DNA of 64,000 bases, taken from NCBI GenBank assembly GCA_036269895.1, contig DATBDN010000219.1, positions 1 to 64,000 of the forward strand, in the 5' to 3' direction. Positions 1 through 8,352 of the stretch are shown piece after piece (positions within the stretch are counted from its first letter, which is position 1; every line of letters begins with the position of its first letter). The notes below the pieces were generated by a model. It searched no databases. It was not told the DNA's origin and saw only the letters and a program-made list of their open reading frames with translations. The position numbers were made by a program, and so were the translations under genes. The stretch is from DATBDN01 sp036269895 (lineage in GTDB: Bacteria; Actinomycetota; Thermoleophilia; Solirubrobacterales; Thermoleophilaceae).

Positions 1-1395
1 CCGTGGAAGCGGCCGGACCTCGCACTCGAGATCGCGGCGCTGGCGGCGCGCGAGCTGCCTGATCTTCGGCTCCGGATTGCCGGCGCTCCTCTCGACGCGG
101 ATGGCGAGCTGCTCCTACAGCACCTCCGTGCTCGCGCGGCACGCCCGGACCTCGCCGGCCGGGTCGAATTCGCCGGTCCGCTTCCCGATCCAGCGGGCGC
201 GCTGGGCGACGCCGGCTGCCTGCTGCACTGCTCGGATCGCGAGCCGTTTGGCCTTGTGCTCGTGGAGGCGCTCGCCTCCGGGACACCGGTCGTCGCGCCC
301 GCTGCCGGCGGACCGGCCGAGATCGTCGACGCGACATGCGGCGCTCTCTACCCGCCGCGCGATGCGGCCGCCGCCGCACACGCGCTCGTCGGCGTGTTGC
401 GCAGCCGCGATCAGCTCTCGGCCGGCGCCCGGCGACGCGCCGAGTCGGCGTTTTCACTCGACGCCATGCAGGCGCGTTACCGCGATCTCGTCGCGGGCCT
501 CGAGCGCCCCAGGCACGCCCGGTCCACCGGTACTGGCATCGCGTTCGTCACCGTCACCTACAACTCCGGCGAGGAGCTTGTCACTCTGGCCACATCGCTC
601 GAGCGCCACCTTCCTGGGGCAAACCTGATCGTCGTCGACAACGCGTCACAGGACCACAGCCGCGCCATCGCAGAGGGCGCCGGCGCGACGCTCATCGCCT
701 TTGACGAGAACCGCGGCTTCGGGACAGCCGCGAACGCCGGAGTGGCCGCCGCCCGCCAGCCCGTCACGATCGTCGTGAACCCGGACGTCGAGATCGTCGA
801 CGCCTCGCTCGCCGAGCTTGCCGAGCGAGTCGAGCCGGGGCGCCTGTACGCGCCACTCCTCCTGAACGCCGATGGGTCCCGCCAGGACAGCGCCCACCCA
901 CAGCCGGCCACGCCGGCGACGGCCGCCTACTCGCTGCTGCCCGGCCCCGTCCTGCCGCCGCCGCTCCGCCGCGTGGTCGAGCCGTGGCAGTCCGGGAAGG
1001 CACGCGTGGTCGGGTGGGCGACTGCGGCGTGCCTCGTCGCCCGCACGGACACGCTCAGGGACCTCGGCCCGTTCGACGAGTCGATCTTCCTCTACGCGGA
1101 GGATCTGGACCTGGGACTGCGCGCAGAGACGTGGTTCGACCCCCGCGCGCGCGCCGTCCACACCGGCGCTCACTCGACGCTGCGCGCCTACGGCGGTGAG
1201 AACTTCGAGCTGCTGGCGAAGCAGCGCCGCGACGTCGTGAAGCGCCGACTCGGGCGCCGGCGTGCGATGGTGGACGACGTGATCGAGCTGATGACGTTTG
1301 CGGATCGAGCGTTGCTGAGGCGTGTGGCCGGACGCTCGGCCAAGCGCGAGACGGCGCGCTTTCGTGCCCGCCTGAAGGCAGCGGTGACCCGCTGA
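1..1395 (+). CDS. GT4-GT2 glycosyltransferase fusion (5' end cut by window)
   Basis: The reading frame is open from base 1, so the start lies upstream. About the first 160 residues are the C-terminal half of a GT-B family 4 glycosyltransferase: 'EPFGLVLVEALASGTPVVAP' carries the EX7E donor-binding signature. A second catalytic unit follows: 'FVTVTYNSGEELVTL', 'VVDNASQDHS' and 'NPDVEIVD' are family GT2 (rhamnosyltransferase-like) motifs with a DxD-like metal site. The C-terminus is basic. It probably adds sugars to a cell-surface polymer from the cytoplasmic face. The stop overlaps the next start by 1 nt (TGATG), so the two genes are likely co-transcribed. The fusion is read directly from one continuous frame; the substrate is unknown. 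Confidence 0.85.
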   Translation, partial: PWKRPDLALEIAALAARELPDLRLRIAGAPLDADGELLLQHLRARAARPDLAGRVEFAGPLPDPAGALGDAGCLLHCSDREPFGLVLVEALASGTPVVAPAAGGPAEIVDATCGALYPPRDAAAAAHALVGVLRSRDQLSAGARRRAESAFSLDAMQARYRDLVAGLERPRHARSTGTGIAFVTVTYNSGEELVTLATSLERHLPGANLIVVDNASQDHSRAIAEGAGATLIAFDENRGFGTAANAGVAAARQPVTIVVNPDVEIVDASLAELAERVEPGRLYAPLLLNADGSRQDSAHPQPATPATAAYSLLPGPVLPPPLRRVVEPWQSGKARVVGWATAACLVARTDTLRDLGPFDESIFLYAEDLDLGLRAETWFDPRARAVHTGAHSTLRAYGGENFELLAKQRRDVVKRRLGRRRAMVDDVIELMTFADRALLRRVAGRSAKRETARFRARLKAAVTR

Positions 1396-2507
1396 TGCGG
1401 CGTGCCACGATCGCGCTCGGCATTGCATTCGTCGTGTTGGCCGCGGGATCCGGTGTGGCGAGCGCCGCCGATCCCGGCCTCTGGATCAAGACGAGTCAGC
1501 TCACGAAGCCGGCTTACTACCGCCAAGGCCTCGCCTCGGATCCCGCCACCGGGGACGTGTACTACTCCGGCTCGTTCGTGGGCATCTACCGCACCCATGA
1601 CGAGCGGGAGATCGTCACCAACACGAACCCGATTCCCAAGGACGTCGCCCAGACCGAGCAGTACAACCACATCGGCGACATCGCCCTCGACGCGGGCGAA
1701 GGTGGTCGGCTGCTGCTGCCGCTCGAGAGCTATCAGCCGTTCCAGCCCGATCAGAACCCATCGAAGACGGGCTCGATCGGCGTCATGGACGCGAAGACAC
1801 TCGAGTGGAAGTACTACGTCAAGCTCGACCCGTCGGAGATCCAGAAGACGCAGTGGGTCGCGACGGATCCCCAGAGCGGCCTCGTCTGGACGATCAGCGG
1901 CAGCGACCTGCTCGCCTACAGCCTCGCCGATTTGAACCCCGCCAACGCCGCGCCGGCCGCGCTGCCGATCCACTCGGTCAGGCGGCTTGTCAATGCCGCG
2001 CCCGACGGCGCCGGTGGCGCGGTCCTCTTCGGCGGACGGCTTTACCTGTCGACGCAGGTCGGCAGCGTCAACCGCGTCGTCTCGGTCGACACGACGACCG
2101 GCGCCTCGCAGGTCGAGATCGAACGCGTTGGCACGCTCGAGCCCGAAGGCCTTGACGCTGGGGCATACCTCGACGGCCTCCTCCACTGGGAGTTGGTACC
2201 GGGCGGGGGGCTCTCCAGCACCCAGCTCGTCAACTTCGTCCCGAGGGGCGCGCATCTCTCGCTGAGCGTGAAGCACGCCCGCGTCAAGGCAGCCAAGCAG
2301 GTGACCATCGCCGCGACCGCGTACGTCTACGCCAACGGCCGCTGGATACCGCTGCGGGGCGTAGAGATACGGCTGGCCGGCAAACACGCCGATACCAGCC
2401 CCACGGGCCACGCCAAGCTCGGCGTGAAGCTCACTCGCGGGGCGTACCGGATCCAGGCGTTCTACAGGGGCCTGCGGAGCGCAGTCCGCAAGATCCGAGC
2501 TACCTAG
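1395..2507 (+). CDS. Secreted protein of unknown function, propeller-like with C-terminal Ig-like part
   Basis: I do not recognise the family. The 370-residue product starts with a Sec signal peptide (residues 1-25, ending 'GVASAA'). The middle has repeated strands resembling PQQ/NHL-type propeller blades ('LASDPATGDVYYSG', 'IGVMDAKTLEWKYYV', 'ATDPQSGLVWTIS', 'RVVSVDTTTGA'). Residues 265-370 look like a carboxypeptidase-regulatory/Ig-like beta domain ('GVEIRLAGKHADTSPTGHAK'). It overlaps the glycosyltransferase stop by 1 nt and the convergent PhoD-like gene by 8 nt. An extracellular role at the envelope is inferred from the signal peptide. Confidence 0.7.
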   Translation: MRRATIALGIAFVVLAAGSGVASAADPGLWIKTSQLTKPAYYRQGLASDPATGDVYYSGSFVGIYRTHDEREIVTNTNPIPKDVAQTEQYNHIGDIALDAGEGGRLLLPLESYQPFQPDQNPSKTGSIGVMDAKTLEWKYYVKLDPSEIQKTQWVATDPQSGLVWTISGSDLLAYSLADLNPANAAPAALPIHSVRRLVNAAPDGAGGAVLFGGRLYLSTQVGSVNRVVSVDTTTGASQVEIERVGTLEPEGLDAGAYLDGLLHWELVPGGGLSSTQLVNFVPRGAHLSLSVKHARVKAAKQVTIAATAYVYANGRWIPLRGVEIRLAGKHADTSPTGHAKLGVKLTRGAYRIQAFYRGLRSAVRKIRAT

Positions 2508-4131
2508 CCTTTAGCACCCACGGCCCACAGCGCTTGCCGTCGGCCGCATTGCTCATCTGCTTGCCGCTGTTGTCCTTCAGCACGACCTTCAGCGAAGACG
2601 CGCTCGCCTGGAGCTGCGCGTAGCCGAAGGTGACCATGTTCGAGCACTCCATGCCCGGACCGTCCGGCGGCTGCCTGTTGAGGAACACCCCGTCCACCAG
2701 CTTCCAGCTGCCGTCCTGGCCCGTCACGCCGTCGATCTCGTGCCCGAACAATTGGTCGGCCACGCCGCCGGCGACGAACTCCTTGACGCCGCTCGGCAAC
2801 GGTCCGCCGTCCTCCGGATAGGTCTTGATGCGCGCGTCGTTGACCCAGTTCGTGTGGAAGTCGGTGGTCACCACCGCAACGTTCTTGACACTGTCCTTGA
2901 GGAACGTGAGCAGCTTCTCGCGCTCCGCTTCGTAGCCCTCCCAGTCGTCATACGGGTTGATCCCGAACTCCATCATCGGGACCTCGTTGATGATTACCTT
3001 CCACCTCGCCGTCGAGGCTTTGATCGCCTTCGTGAACGTGGCGTATTGACGACTGCCGAGCATCGTCCGATTCGGGTCGTTCAAAGCCGCCAGGCAGGCA
3101 GGCGAGATCGGATTGGCAAGCGCCGGGTAGACGAGGGCGAACACGTCACGGATGCGCTGCGGCACGCGCGGCGCGACGTCGTCGTTGCCCCCGTTGTCGC
3201 AGACGTGCCCCGTCGGCTCGGGAGCGTTCGGGTCCTGCTTCACCTCCGAGGCGCGCAGGCTGCGGAACGAGCGCTCGTCCAGGATGAAGATCTGCAGGTT
3301 CTTCCCCCAGCGAAAGCTGCGGTAGGTCCCGTTCTTCGCGGAGTACGTGACGGGCATGTACTCGCGAAACGCCTTCACGCCGGCCGACCAGATGCTCGGG
3401 ATGTTGCACGAGTAACTGTTGTTGAAGATCGACCCGACGTCGCAGGCCTCGCTGTGCCGGTTGAAGTCGTCGACGAACTCGTGGTCGTCCCACTGGTTGT
3501 AGACGGGACCGGACTCGCGCAGTCGTTCCAGGTTCGGATATGTCAGCCCCAACCGGTACTTCTGCCGCTTCTGATCCAGCGACAAGGCCAACGGGAAGCC
3601 GTGCTCCGTCTCGGCGTCGGAGTAGATGGTGTCGCCGAGGTTGATGTTGAAGTCGTTCTTCTCCCGGGTCATCAGCTTGTACGTGGCCCAGTCGGCCGAC
3701 CCATCCTTGTTCCAGTAGTTGCTGCCGTTCGCGCGCACGCCGTCGGCGTCGCCCGTGACGGCGAAGCGGATCGTCCTGGCGCTCGTCGACTTGGGCGCGG
3801 TCGCGAAGGTCCCGATCACGCTGCGCTGCCTGCCCTGAGTGAAGAAGTAGTAGTAGCGCTTGCCGGGCGTCAAATGGCTTACCCGCCCCTGCACCGTCAG
3901 GTCGTTCGACTTCTTCGCGGTAAGCGCCGTAGAGACGCTCCTCGTGAACTTCTTGTTCCGCGCCACGACCAGGCGCACCCTGCCGGACTTGGGCGGGCGC
4001 GCCCAGAGCAGCGCCGAGCTGGACGTGACTTCGGCCGACGACACGCCGTAGCTGAACGAACGGGCATCGGCGCTGGACGGGACGCTGGCGAGCATGGTGA
4101 CAACGGCACCCGCGAAGAGGAGGCGTCGCAT
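2500..4131 (-). CDS. PhoD-like alkaline phosphatase/phosphodiesterase, secreted
   Basis: The 543-residue protein has an N-terminal signal sequence (about 22 residues, Sec-like), a fibronectin-like N-terminal domain and a metallophosphoesterase core of the PhoD family. Metal-binding motifs are visible: 'FAVTGDADG', 'NLGDTIYSDAE', 'QWDDHEFVDDFN' and 'TTDFHTNWVND'. PhoD enzymes hydrolyse phosphomonoesters or diesters outside the cytoplasm, usually with Fe/Ca; this specificity is family knowledge. No classical Tat motif is evident. It converges on the upstream secreted protein with an 8-nt overlap. Confidence 0.88.
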   Translation of the reverse strand: MRRLLFAGAVVTMLASVPSSADARSFSYGVSSAEVTSSSALLWARPPKSGRVRLVVARNKKFTRSVSTALTAKKSNDLTVQGRVSHLTPGKRYYYFFTQGRQRSVIGTFATAPKSTSARTIRFAVTGDADGVRANGSNYWNKDGSADWATYKLMTREKNDFNINLGDTIYSDAETEHGFPLALSLDQKRQKYRLGLTYPNLERLRESGPVYNQWDDHEFVDDFNRHSEACDVGSIFNNSYSCNIPSIWSAGVKAFREYMPVTYSAKNGTYRSFRWGKNLQIFILDERSFRSLRASEVKQDPNAPEPTGHVCDNGGNDDVAPRVPQRIRDVFALVYPALANPISPACLAALNDPNRTMLGSRQYATFTKAIKASTARWKVIINEVPMMEFGINPYDDWEGYEAEREKLLTFLKDSVKNVAVVTTDFHTNWVNDARIKTYPEDGGPLPSGVKEFVAGGVADQLFGHEIDGVTGQDGSWKLVDGVFLNRQPPDGPGMECSNMVTFGYAQLQASASSLKVVLKDNSGKQMSNAADGKRCGPWVLKAR

Positions 4132-4183
4132 GAGGCGCGGAGCGTATCCACGCCCTCGGGCGGCTGCGCCGCGTCGCGATCGT

Positions 4184-5245
4184 TCAGTGCGCGGCTTGAC
4201 GGAAGGCGCGCAGCGCCGGCGTAGCCTTGAAGTGGCCGGTCGCGGGATCGAACCGCTCGAGCCCGGTGAAGTCGAAGATGCCGTTGGCCCTGCGGTACGC
4301 GGATGCCCAGGTGTACCAGTACGCCCTCTGCACCACGTGCGTCTTCGCGAGCAGCTTGTACGCGCGTGTCAGGCGCGTTGCCATTCCCGCATCGGTCGTC
4401 GGCAGTGCGGTCAGTCCGCCCGGCGGCTTCACGCGACCCTTCGACGCCGGCCACGTCAGCTCGGTGATCCACACCGGCTTGTGCCCGTCGCCGTGTCGCC
4501 TGAGCGCCGCACGGAACAACTGGCCCGCCTTCACCACCCGCCCGGCCGAGCCCGTGTACGGGTGCAGCGCGGCCACGTCGAACTCGCCCTTGACGTGGCC
4601 CTTCGCGTAGAGGCTGTCGAGCGCATCCCAGGCGAAGTTCGTGGCGCCGGCCAGCACGACGGTGCAACCGGGGTCGTCCTTCTTCAACGCGTCGTGCGAG
4701 GCCCGGAGCAGGCTGCCGTAGCCCGCCTGCCAGTCCCTGCCGGACCACTGGTAGCGCAACTGCGGCTCGTTCCAGACCTGCCACGTGCGAAGTGGGCGCT
4801 TCGGGACGTCGGGGTGCTCGGACCAGAACGTGCCGTTCGGCCCGTAGCGCGAAACGAGCGCGTTCAGGAACGCGACATAGTCGTCCGGGTCACGCGGCGG
4901 CGAGGCGACCTTGCCGGGAAACAGGCGTGCCCACCCAGGCGCATACATCACGATCGGCAGGATCTGGATGTCGTTGCGCGCGGCCCGTGCGGCGAGCGCG
5001 TCGATGTCCGCGAAGTTCGGTGGCTGCCCGGCCGTCGGTTGGGTGGCGGCCCAGCTCAAGACGCTTCGGACCGTGCGAACCCCGTTCTTGCGCATCAGCG
5101 CGAACTGCTCGTCCTGGACTGCCGCTGACGCGACGCTGACCTCGCGGTCGTAGACAACGCCGAAGAAACGCGCCGGCGCCGCCTGCGCGGGCGCCGCGAG
5201 AGTGACCGCCATCGCGAGTACGGCAATCAGGGGAGCGATCCTCAT
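4184..5245 (-). CDS. Secreted clan-A glycoside hydrolase (GH39/GH5-like TIM barrel)
   Basis: I chose the ATG at 5245 because it yields a clean signal peptide (residues 1-22, 'LAAPAQA' cleavage region); upstream codons give only basic low-complexity sequence. The 353-residue product has clan GH-A hallmarks: 'WQVWNEPQLRYQW' carries the Asn-Glu acid/base pair after strand 4, and 'VWITELTWP' carries a candidate nucleophile Glu after strand 7. 'VAALHPYTG' is also typical of GH39-like barrels. It probably cleaves beta-linked glycans outside the cell; substrate not predictable. It is divergent from the TetR gene across a 74-bp spacer holding an inverted repeat. Confidence 0.8.
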   Translation of the reverse strand: MRIAPLIAVLAMAVTLAAPAQAAPARFFGVVYDREVSVASAAVQDEQFALMRKNGVRTVRSVLSWAATQPTAGQPPNFADIDALAARAARNDIQILPIVMYAPGWARLFPGKVASPPRDPDDYVAFLNALVSRYGPNGTFWSEHPDVPKRPLRTWQVWNEPQLRYQWSGRDWQAGYGSLLRASHDALKKDDPGCTVVLAGATNFAWDALDSLYAKGHVKGEFDVAALHPYTGSAGRVVKAGQLFRAALRRHGDGHKPVWITELTWPASKGRVKPPGGLTALPTTDAGMATRLTRAYKLLAKTHVVQRAYWYTWASAYRRANGIFDFTGLERFDPATGHFKATPALRAFRQAAH

Positions 5246-5287
5246 CGGGTCGGTAACCCCAGGAGGCACCGTCAGTTGCGTTGACGA

Positions 5288-5313
5288 AAGAGGTGAATCG
5301 TGGTTCACTTCTT
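5288..5313. promoter_or_regulatory. Candidate TetR operator
   Basis: An imperfect palindrome lies just upstream of the TetR start: core half-sites GTGAATCG (5293-5300) and TGGTTCAC (5301-5308), with AGAG/TTCT flanks extending the symmetry. Position and symmetry suggest autoregulation by the TetR protein, and possibly control of the divergent hydrolase gene. Binding is inferred. Confidence 0.5.
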
Positions 5314-5319
5314 CGCTGG

Positions 5320-5949
5320 ATGCCCTACCGGCCGACCGAACGGACGGAGCAGCGCAAGGCCGAGGCGCGCGAGCGGATCGTCGTCGCGGCGCTCGGCCAA
5401 CTCGCCGATGGCGGCTACGCATCGGCGTCGGTCCAGGCGATCGCGAGCAGGGCCGGCGTCGCAACCGGCACCGTCTACCGGCACTTCCCGTCCAAGTCGG
5501 ACCTCTTCGCCGAGGTCTTCCGCCGCGCATCGCAGCGCGAGGTCGACGTCTTCAACCACGCAGCCGAGGACGACGGCCGCAGCGCCAGCGAGCGGATCGC
5601 CGCGGCAACCGAGGCCTTCGCCCGCCGCGCGCTCGCCGCCCCCACCCGCGCCTACGCGCTGATCGCCGAGCCCGTCGACCCCGCCGTCGAAGCCGAGCGC
5701 CTGATCTTCCGCCGCGGCTACCGCGACGTGCTCGTCGAAGTCCTTCGTCAGGGCATCGACCGCGGCGAGCTCGAGCCGCATGACACGGAGACGACGGCCG
5801 CCGCTCTTGTGGGCGCCATCGGCGAAGCGCTGGTCGGACCGCTCGCCGCAGATCGCAACGGCACGGGGCACGACGCCCTGGTCGCCGCAGTCGTCCAGTT
5901 CGCAACTCGATCCCTACCGCGGAGAACCCATGCATACGCAGACGCGTAG
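5320..5949 (+). CDS. TetR-family transcriptional repressor
   Basis: The 209-residue product starts at the ATG at 5320 (a GTG/TTG further up would run through the operator-like palindrome). Residues 10-60 form a TetR helix-turn-helix: 'ASVQAIASRAGVATGTVYRH' followed by 'FPSKSDLFAEVF'. The C-terminal helical domain would bind a ligand. The next gene, an AidB-like acyl-CoA dehydrogenase, starts 20 nt before this stop, followed by an enoyl-CoA hydratase, so the ligand is plausibly an acyl-CoA. That assignment is from context only. Confidence 0.92.
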   Translation: MPYRPTERTEQRKAEARERIVVAALGQLADGGYASASVQAIASRAGVATGTVYRHFPSKSDLFAEVFRRASQREVDVFNHAAEDDGRSASERIAAATEAFARRALAAPTRAYALIAEPVDPAVEAERLIFRRGYRDVLVEVLRQGIDRGELEPHDTETTAAALVGAIGEALVGPLAADRNGTGHDALVAAVVQFATRSLPRRTHAYADA

Positions 5950-7531
5950 TCCCTCGAGCACCCACGAGGTCACCAACCAGCCGCCTCCGTTCGAGGGCGA
6001 GAACCTGTTCGAGCTCGACCTCGCGCTGCAGGAAGGCCTGACGCGCGAGGGCGGCGCCTGGGGGATCGATCGCGCCCGCGACCTGGGCGCCGTCGCCGGA
6101 TCAGCCGAGGCGATAGCGCACGGTCGCCGCGCGAACACCAACCTGCCGGTGCTGCGCACGCACGACCGCTACGGCCACCGGGTCGACCAGGTCGAGCTTG
6201 ATCCGTCCTGGCACTGGCTGCTGCGGATCGGCGTGGAGCGCGAGATCCCGTCGCTCCCCTGGCGTGACCCGAAGCCGGGCGCGCACGTGACGCGCGGCAC
6301 GCTGTTCATGCTCTGGTCGCAGGTCGAGGCCGGTGTGATGTGCCCGATCTCGATGACCTACGCGGCCGTCCCGGCCCTGCGCAAGAACCCTGACCTCGCC
6401 GCCGAATGGGAACCGCGCCTCACGCTCCCGGACTACGAGCGCGGGTCGCTCTCCGGGATGGCGATGACCGAGAAGCAGGGCGGCTCCGATGTGCGCGCCA
6501 ACTCCACGCAGGCGGTGCCGATCGGCGACGGCGCGTACGAGCTCACCGGCCACAAGTGGTTCTGCTCCTACCCGCCCTGCGACGTCTTCCTGATCCTCGC
6601 TCAAGCACCCGGCGGCCTCTCCTGCTTCCTGCTCCCGCGCGGGCCCGGCATGGAGTTCCAGCGGCTGAAGGACAAGCTCGGCACCCGCTCGCTGCCGTCG
6701 TCCGAGGTCGAGTTCCGCGGCGCGGTTGCCCGCCTGATCGGCGAGGAGGGCCGCGGTGTCCCGACCATCATCGAGATGGTCAACCACACCCGACTCGACT
6801 GCCTGCTCGGGTCCGCCACCGGCATGCGCCGCGGCTTCGTGGAGGCGGCCTGGCACGCCAAGCATCGCTCGGCCTTCGGCAAGCTGCTTGTCGACCAGCC
6901 GGCCATGCAGAACGTCCTGGCTGACATGGCGCTGGAGTCCGAAGCTGCGACCACGGCCGCCCTGCGCGCCGCGCGCGCCTACGACGAGCAGGACCACGCG
7001 TTCAAGCGGATCGCGACGGCGGTGCTCAAGTACTGGGTCTGCAAGCGCGCACCGGGACATGCTGCCGAGGCGCTCGAATGCCTGGGAGGAAATGGGTTCG
7101 TCGAGGAGTCGTTGATGCCGCGGCTCTACCGCGACGCGCCGCTCAACTCGATCTGGGAGGGCTCCGGCAACGTCGCCGCACTCGACGTCCTGCGGGCGCT
7201 GGCGAAGGAGCCCGAGGCGCTGCCTGCGTTCATGGCCGAGGTCGAGCCGGCAGCGGGCGCGAACCCGCACCTCGATGCCCACGTCACTGCGCTGAAGGCG
7301 CGCTTCGCGGGCTTCGGGGAAAGCGATCCGCAGTGGCAGGCGCGGCGCGTCGTCGAGGACATGGGGCTGGCGCTCCAGGCCAGCCTGCTGGTGCGCAACG
7401 CGCCCGCCTTCGTCGCCGATGCGTTCTGCGCGTCGCGGCTCGGGCGCGATGGCCTGCGCGCGACGACCTATGGCACGTTGCCCGCGGGCGTCGACGCCAA
7501 GGCGATAATCGATCGCGCGCTGCCGGTGTGA
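5930..7531 (+). CDS. AidB-like acyl-CoA dehydrogenase family flavoprotein
   Basis: The ATG at 5930 follows a GGAG box and overlaps the TetR gene by 20 nt. The 533-residue length and N-terminal domain ('NQPPPFEGENLFELDLAL', 'REGGAWGIDRARDLG') match AidB rather than ordinary acyl-CoA dehydrogenases (about 380 residues). The FAD/substrate core is intact: 'GMAMTEKQGGSDVRAN', 'LKDKLGTRSLPSSEVEF', 'RLYRDAPLNSIWEGSGN'. E. coli AidB is linked to the alkylation response and has isovaleryl-CoA dehydrogenase activity. Pairing with a hydratase here favours acyl-CoA oxidation. Physiological substrate unknown. Confidence 0.88.
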   Translation: MHTQTRSPSSTHEVTNQPPPFEGENLFELDLALQEGLTREGGAWGIDRARDLGAVAGSAEAIAHGRRANTNLPVLRTHDRYGHRVDQVELDPSWHWLLRIGVEREIPSLPWRDPKPGAHVTRGTLFMLWSQVEAGVMCPISMTYAAVPALRKNPDLAAEWEPRLTLPDYERGSLSGMAMTEKQGGSDVRANSTQAVPIGDGAYELTGHKWFCSYPPCDVFLILAQAPGGLSCFLLPRGPGMEFQRLKDKLGTRSLPSSEVEFRGAVARLIGEEGRGVPTIIEMVNHTRLDCLLGSATGMRRGFVEAAWHAKHRSAFGKLLVDQPAMQNVLADMALESEAATTAALRAARAYDEQDHAFKRIATAVLKYWVCKRAPGHAAEALECLGGNGFVEESLMPRLYRDAPLNSIWEGSGNVAALDVLRALAKEPEALPAFMAEVEPAAGANPHLDAHVTALKARFAGFGESDPQWQARRVVEDMGLALQASLLVRNAPAFVADAFCASRLGRDGLRATTYGTLPAGVDAKAIIDRALPV

Positions 7532-8352
7532 ACACGCTGCGCTACGAAGTCACCGGCCGGATCGCGCGCATCACGCTCGACCGGCCGCAGCGTGGGAACG
7601 GCATCACCATGGAGATGCCGCGCGAGCTGACGGACTGCGCCGAGCGCGCGAACCTCGACCGCAACGTGCACGTCATTGCCCTCGCGGGCGAGGGCAAGGG
7701 CTTCTGCGGCGGCTACGACCTGGTGGAGTACGCCGAGCACCAGCCGGAGAACCACGATCCCTCCCAGCCTTGGGACCCGGTGCTCGACTACCAATTCATG
7801 GGCCGCAACGTGCGCGGCTTCATGAGCCTGTTCCACAGCGACAAGCCGGTGGTCTGCAAGGTGCACGGGTTCTGCGTCGCGGGCGGCACCGACATGGCGC
7901 TCTGCTCGGATCTGCTGGTCATCGCCGAGGACGCGCGTATCGGCTATCCGCCGGCACGCGCCTGGGGCGTTCCGACCACGGCGCTGTGGGCGCACCGCAT
8001 CGGCGACCAGCGCGCCAAGCGCATGCTGTTCACCGGCGACCTGATCACGGGCGCGCAGGCGCTCGAGTGGGGACTCGCGATCGAGGCGCCTCCGGCAGCC
8101 GAGCTGGACGAGCGCTTCGAGGCACTGCTCGAGCGCATCGCGCACGTGCCGGCCAACCAGCTGGTGATGATGAAGCTGCTCGTGAACCAAGCGCTCTACG
8201 CGCAGGGGCTGCACGGGACCCAGGTGCTGGGCACGATCTTCGACGGCGTCGCGCGTCACACACCCGAGGGCTACGCGTTCCAGGCACGCGCCGCTGAGGC
8301 TGGGTTCAAGCAGGCAGTGGCAGAGCGGGACGCGCCCTTCGCCGGCGATTAG
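7528..8352 (+). CDS. Enoyl-CoA hydratase/isomerase (crotonase) family protein
   Basis: The GTG start at 7528 overlaps the dehydrogenase stop (GTGA), a normal coupling arrangement. The 274-residue product is a crotonase: 'ITLDRPQRGNGIT' at the N-terminus, oxyanion-hole motif 'GEGKGFCGGYDL' and 'HGFCVAGGTDMALCSD'. The usual catalytic Glu positions are not clear by eye: 'RIGYPPARAWGVP' replaces the common 'FGxPE' stretch, so hydratase versus isomerase or hydrolase activity is uncertain. It likely acts after the upstream AidB-like enzyme. The 3' end overlaps the convergent phosphatase gene by 4 nt. Confidence 0.87.
   Translation: MNTLRYEVTGRIARITLDRPQRGNGITMEMPRELTDCAERANLDRNVHVIALAGEGKGFCGGYDLVEYAEHQPENHDPSQPWDPVLDYQFMGRNVRGFMSLFHSDKPVVCKVHGFCVAGGTDMALCSDLLVIAEDARIGYPPARAWGVPTTALWAHRIGDQRAKRMLFTGDLITGAQALEWGLAIEAPPAAELDERFEALLERIAHVPANQLVMMKLLVNQALYAQGLHGTQVLGTIFDGVARHTPEGYAFQARAAEAGFKQAVAERDAPFAGD

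Noticed and set aside
6101..7282. Long antisense frame over the AidB-like gene
   Set aside because: Arg/His/Leu-rich shadow without any domain; the sense strand is a clear dehydrogenase.
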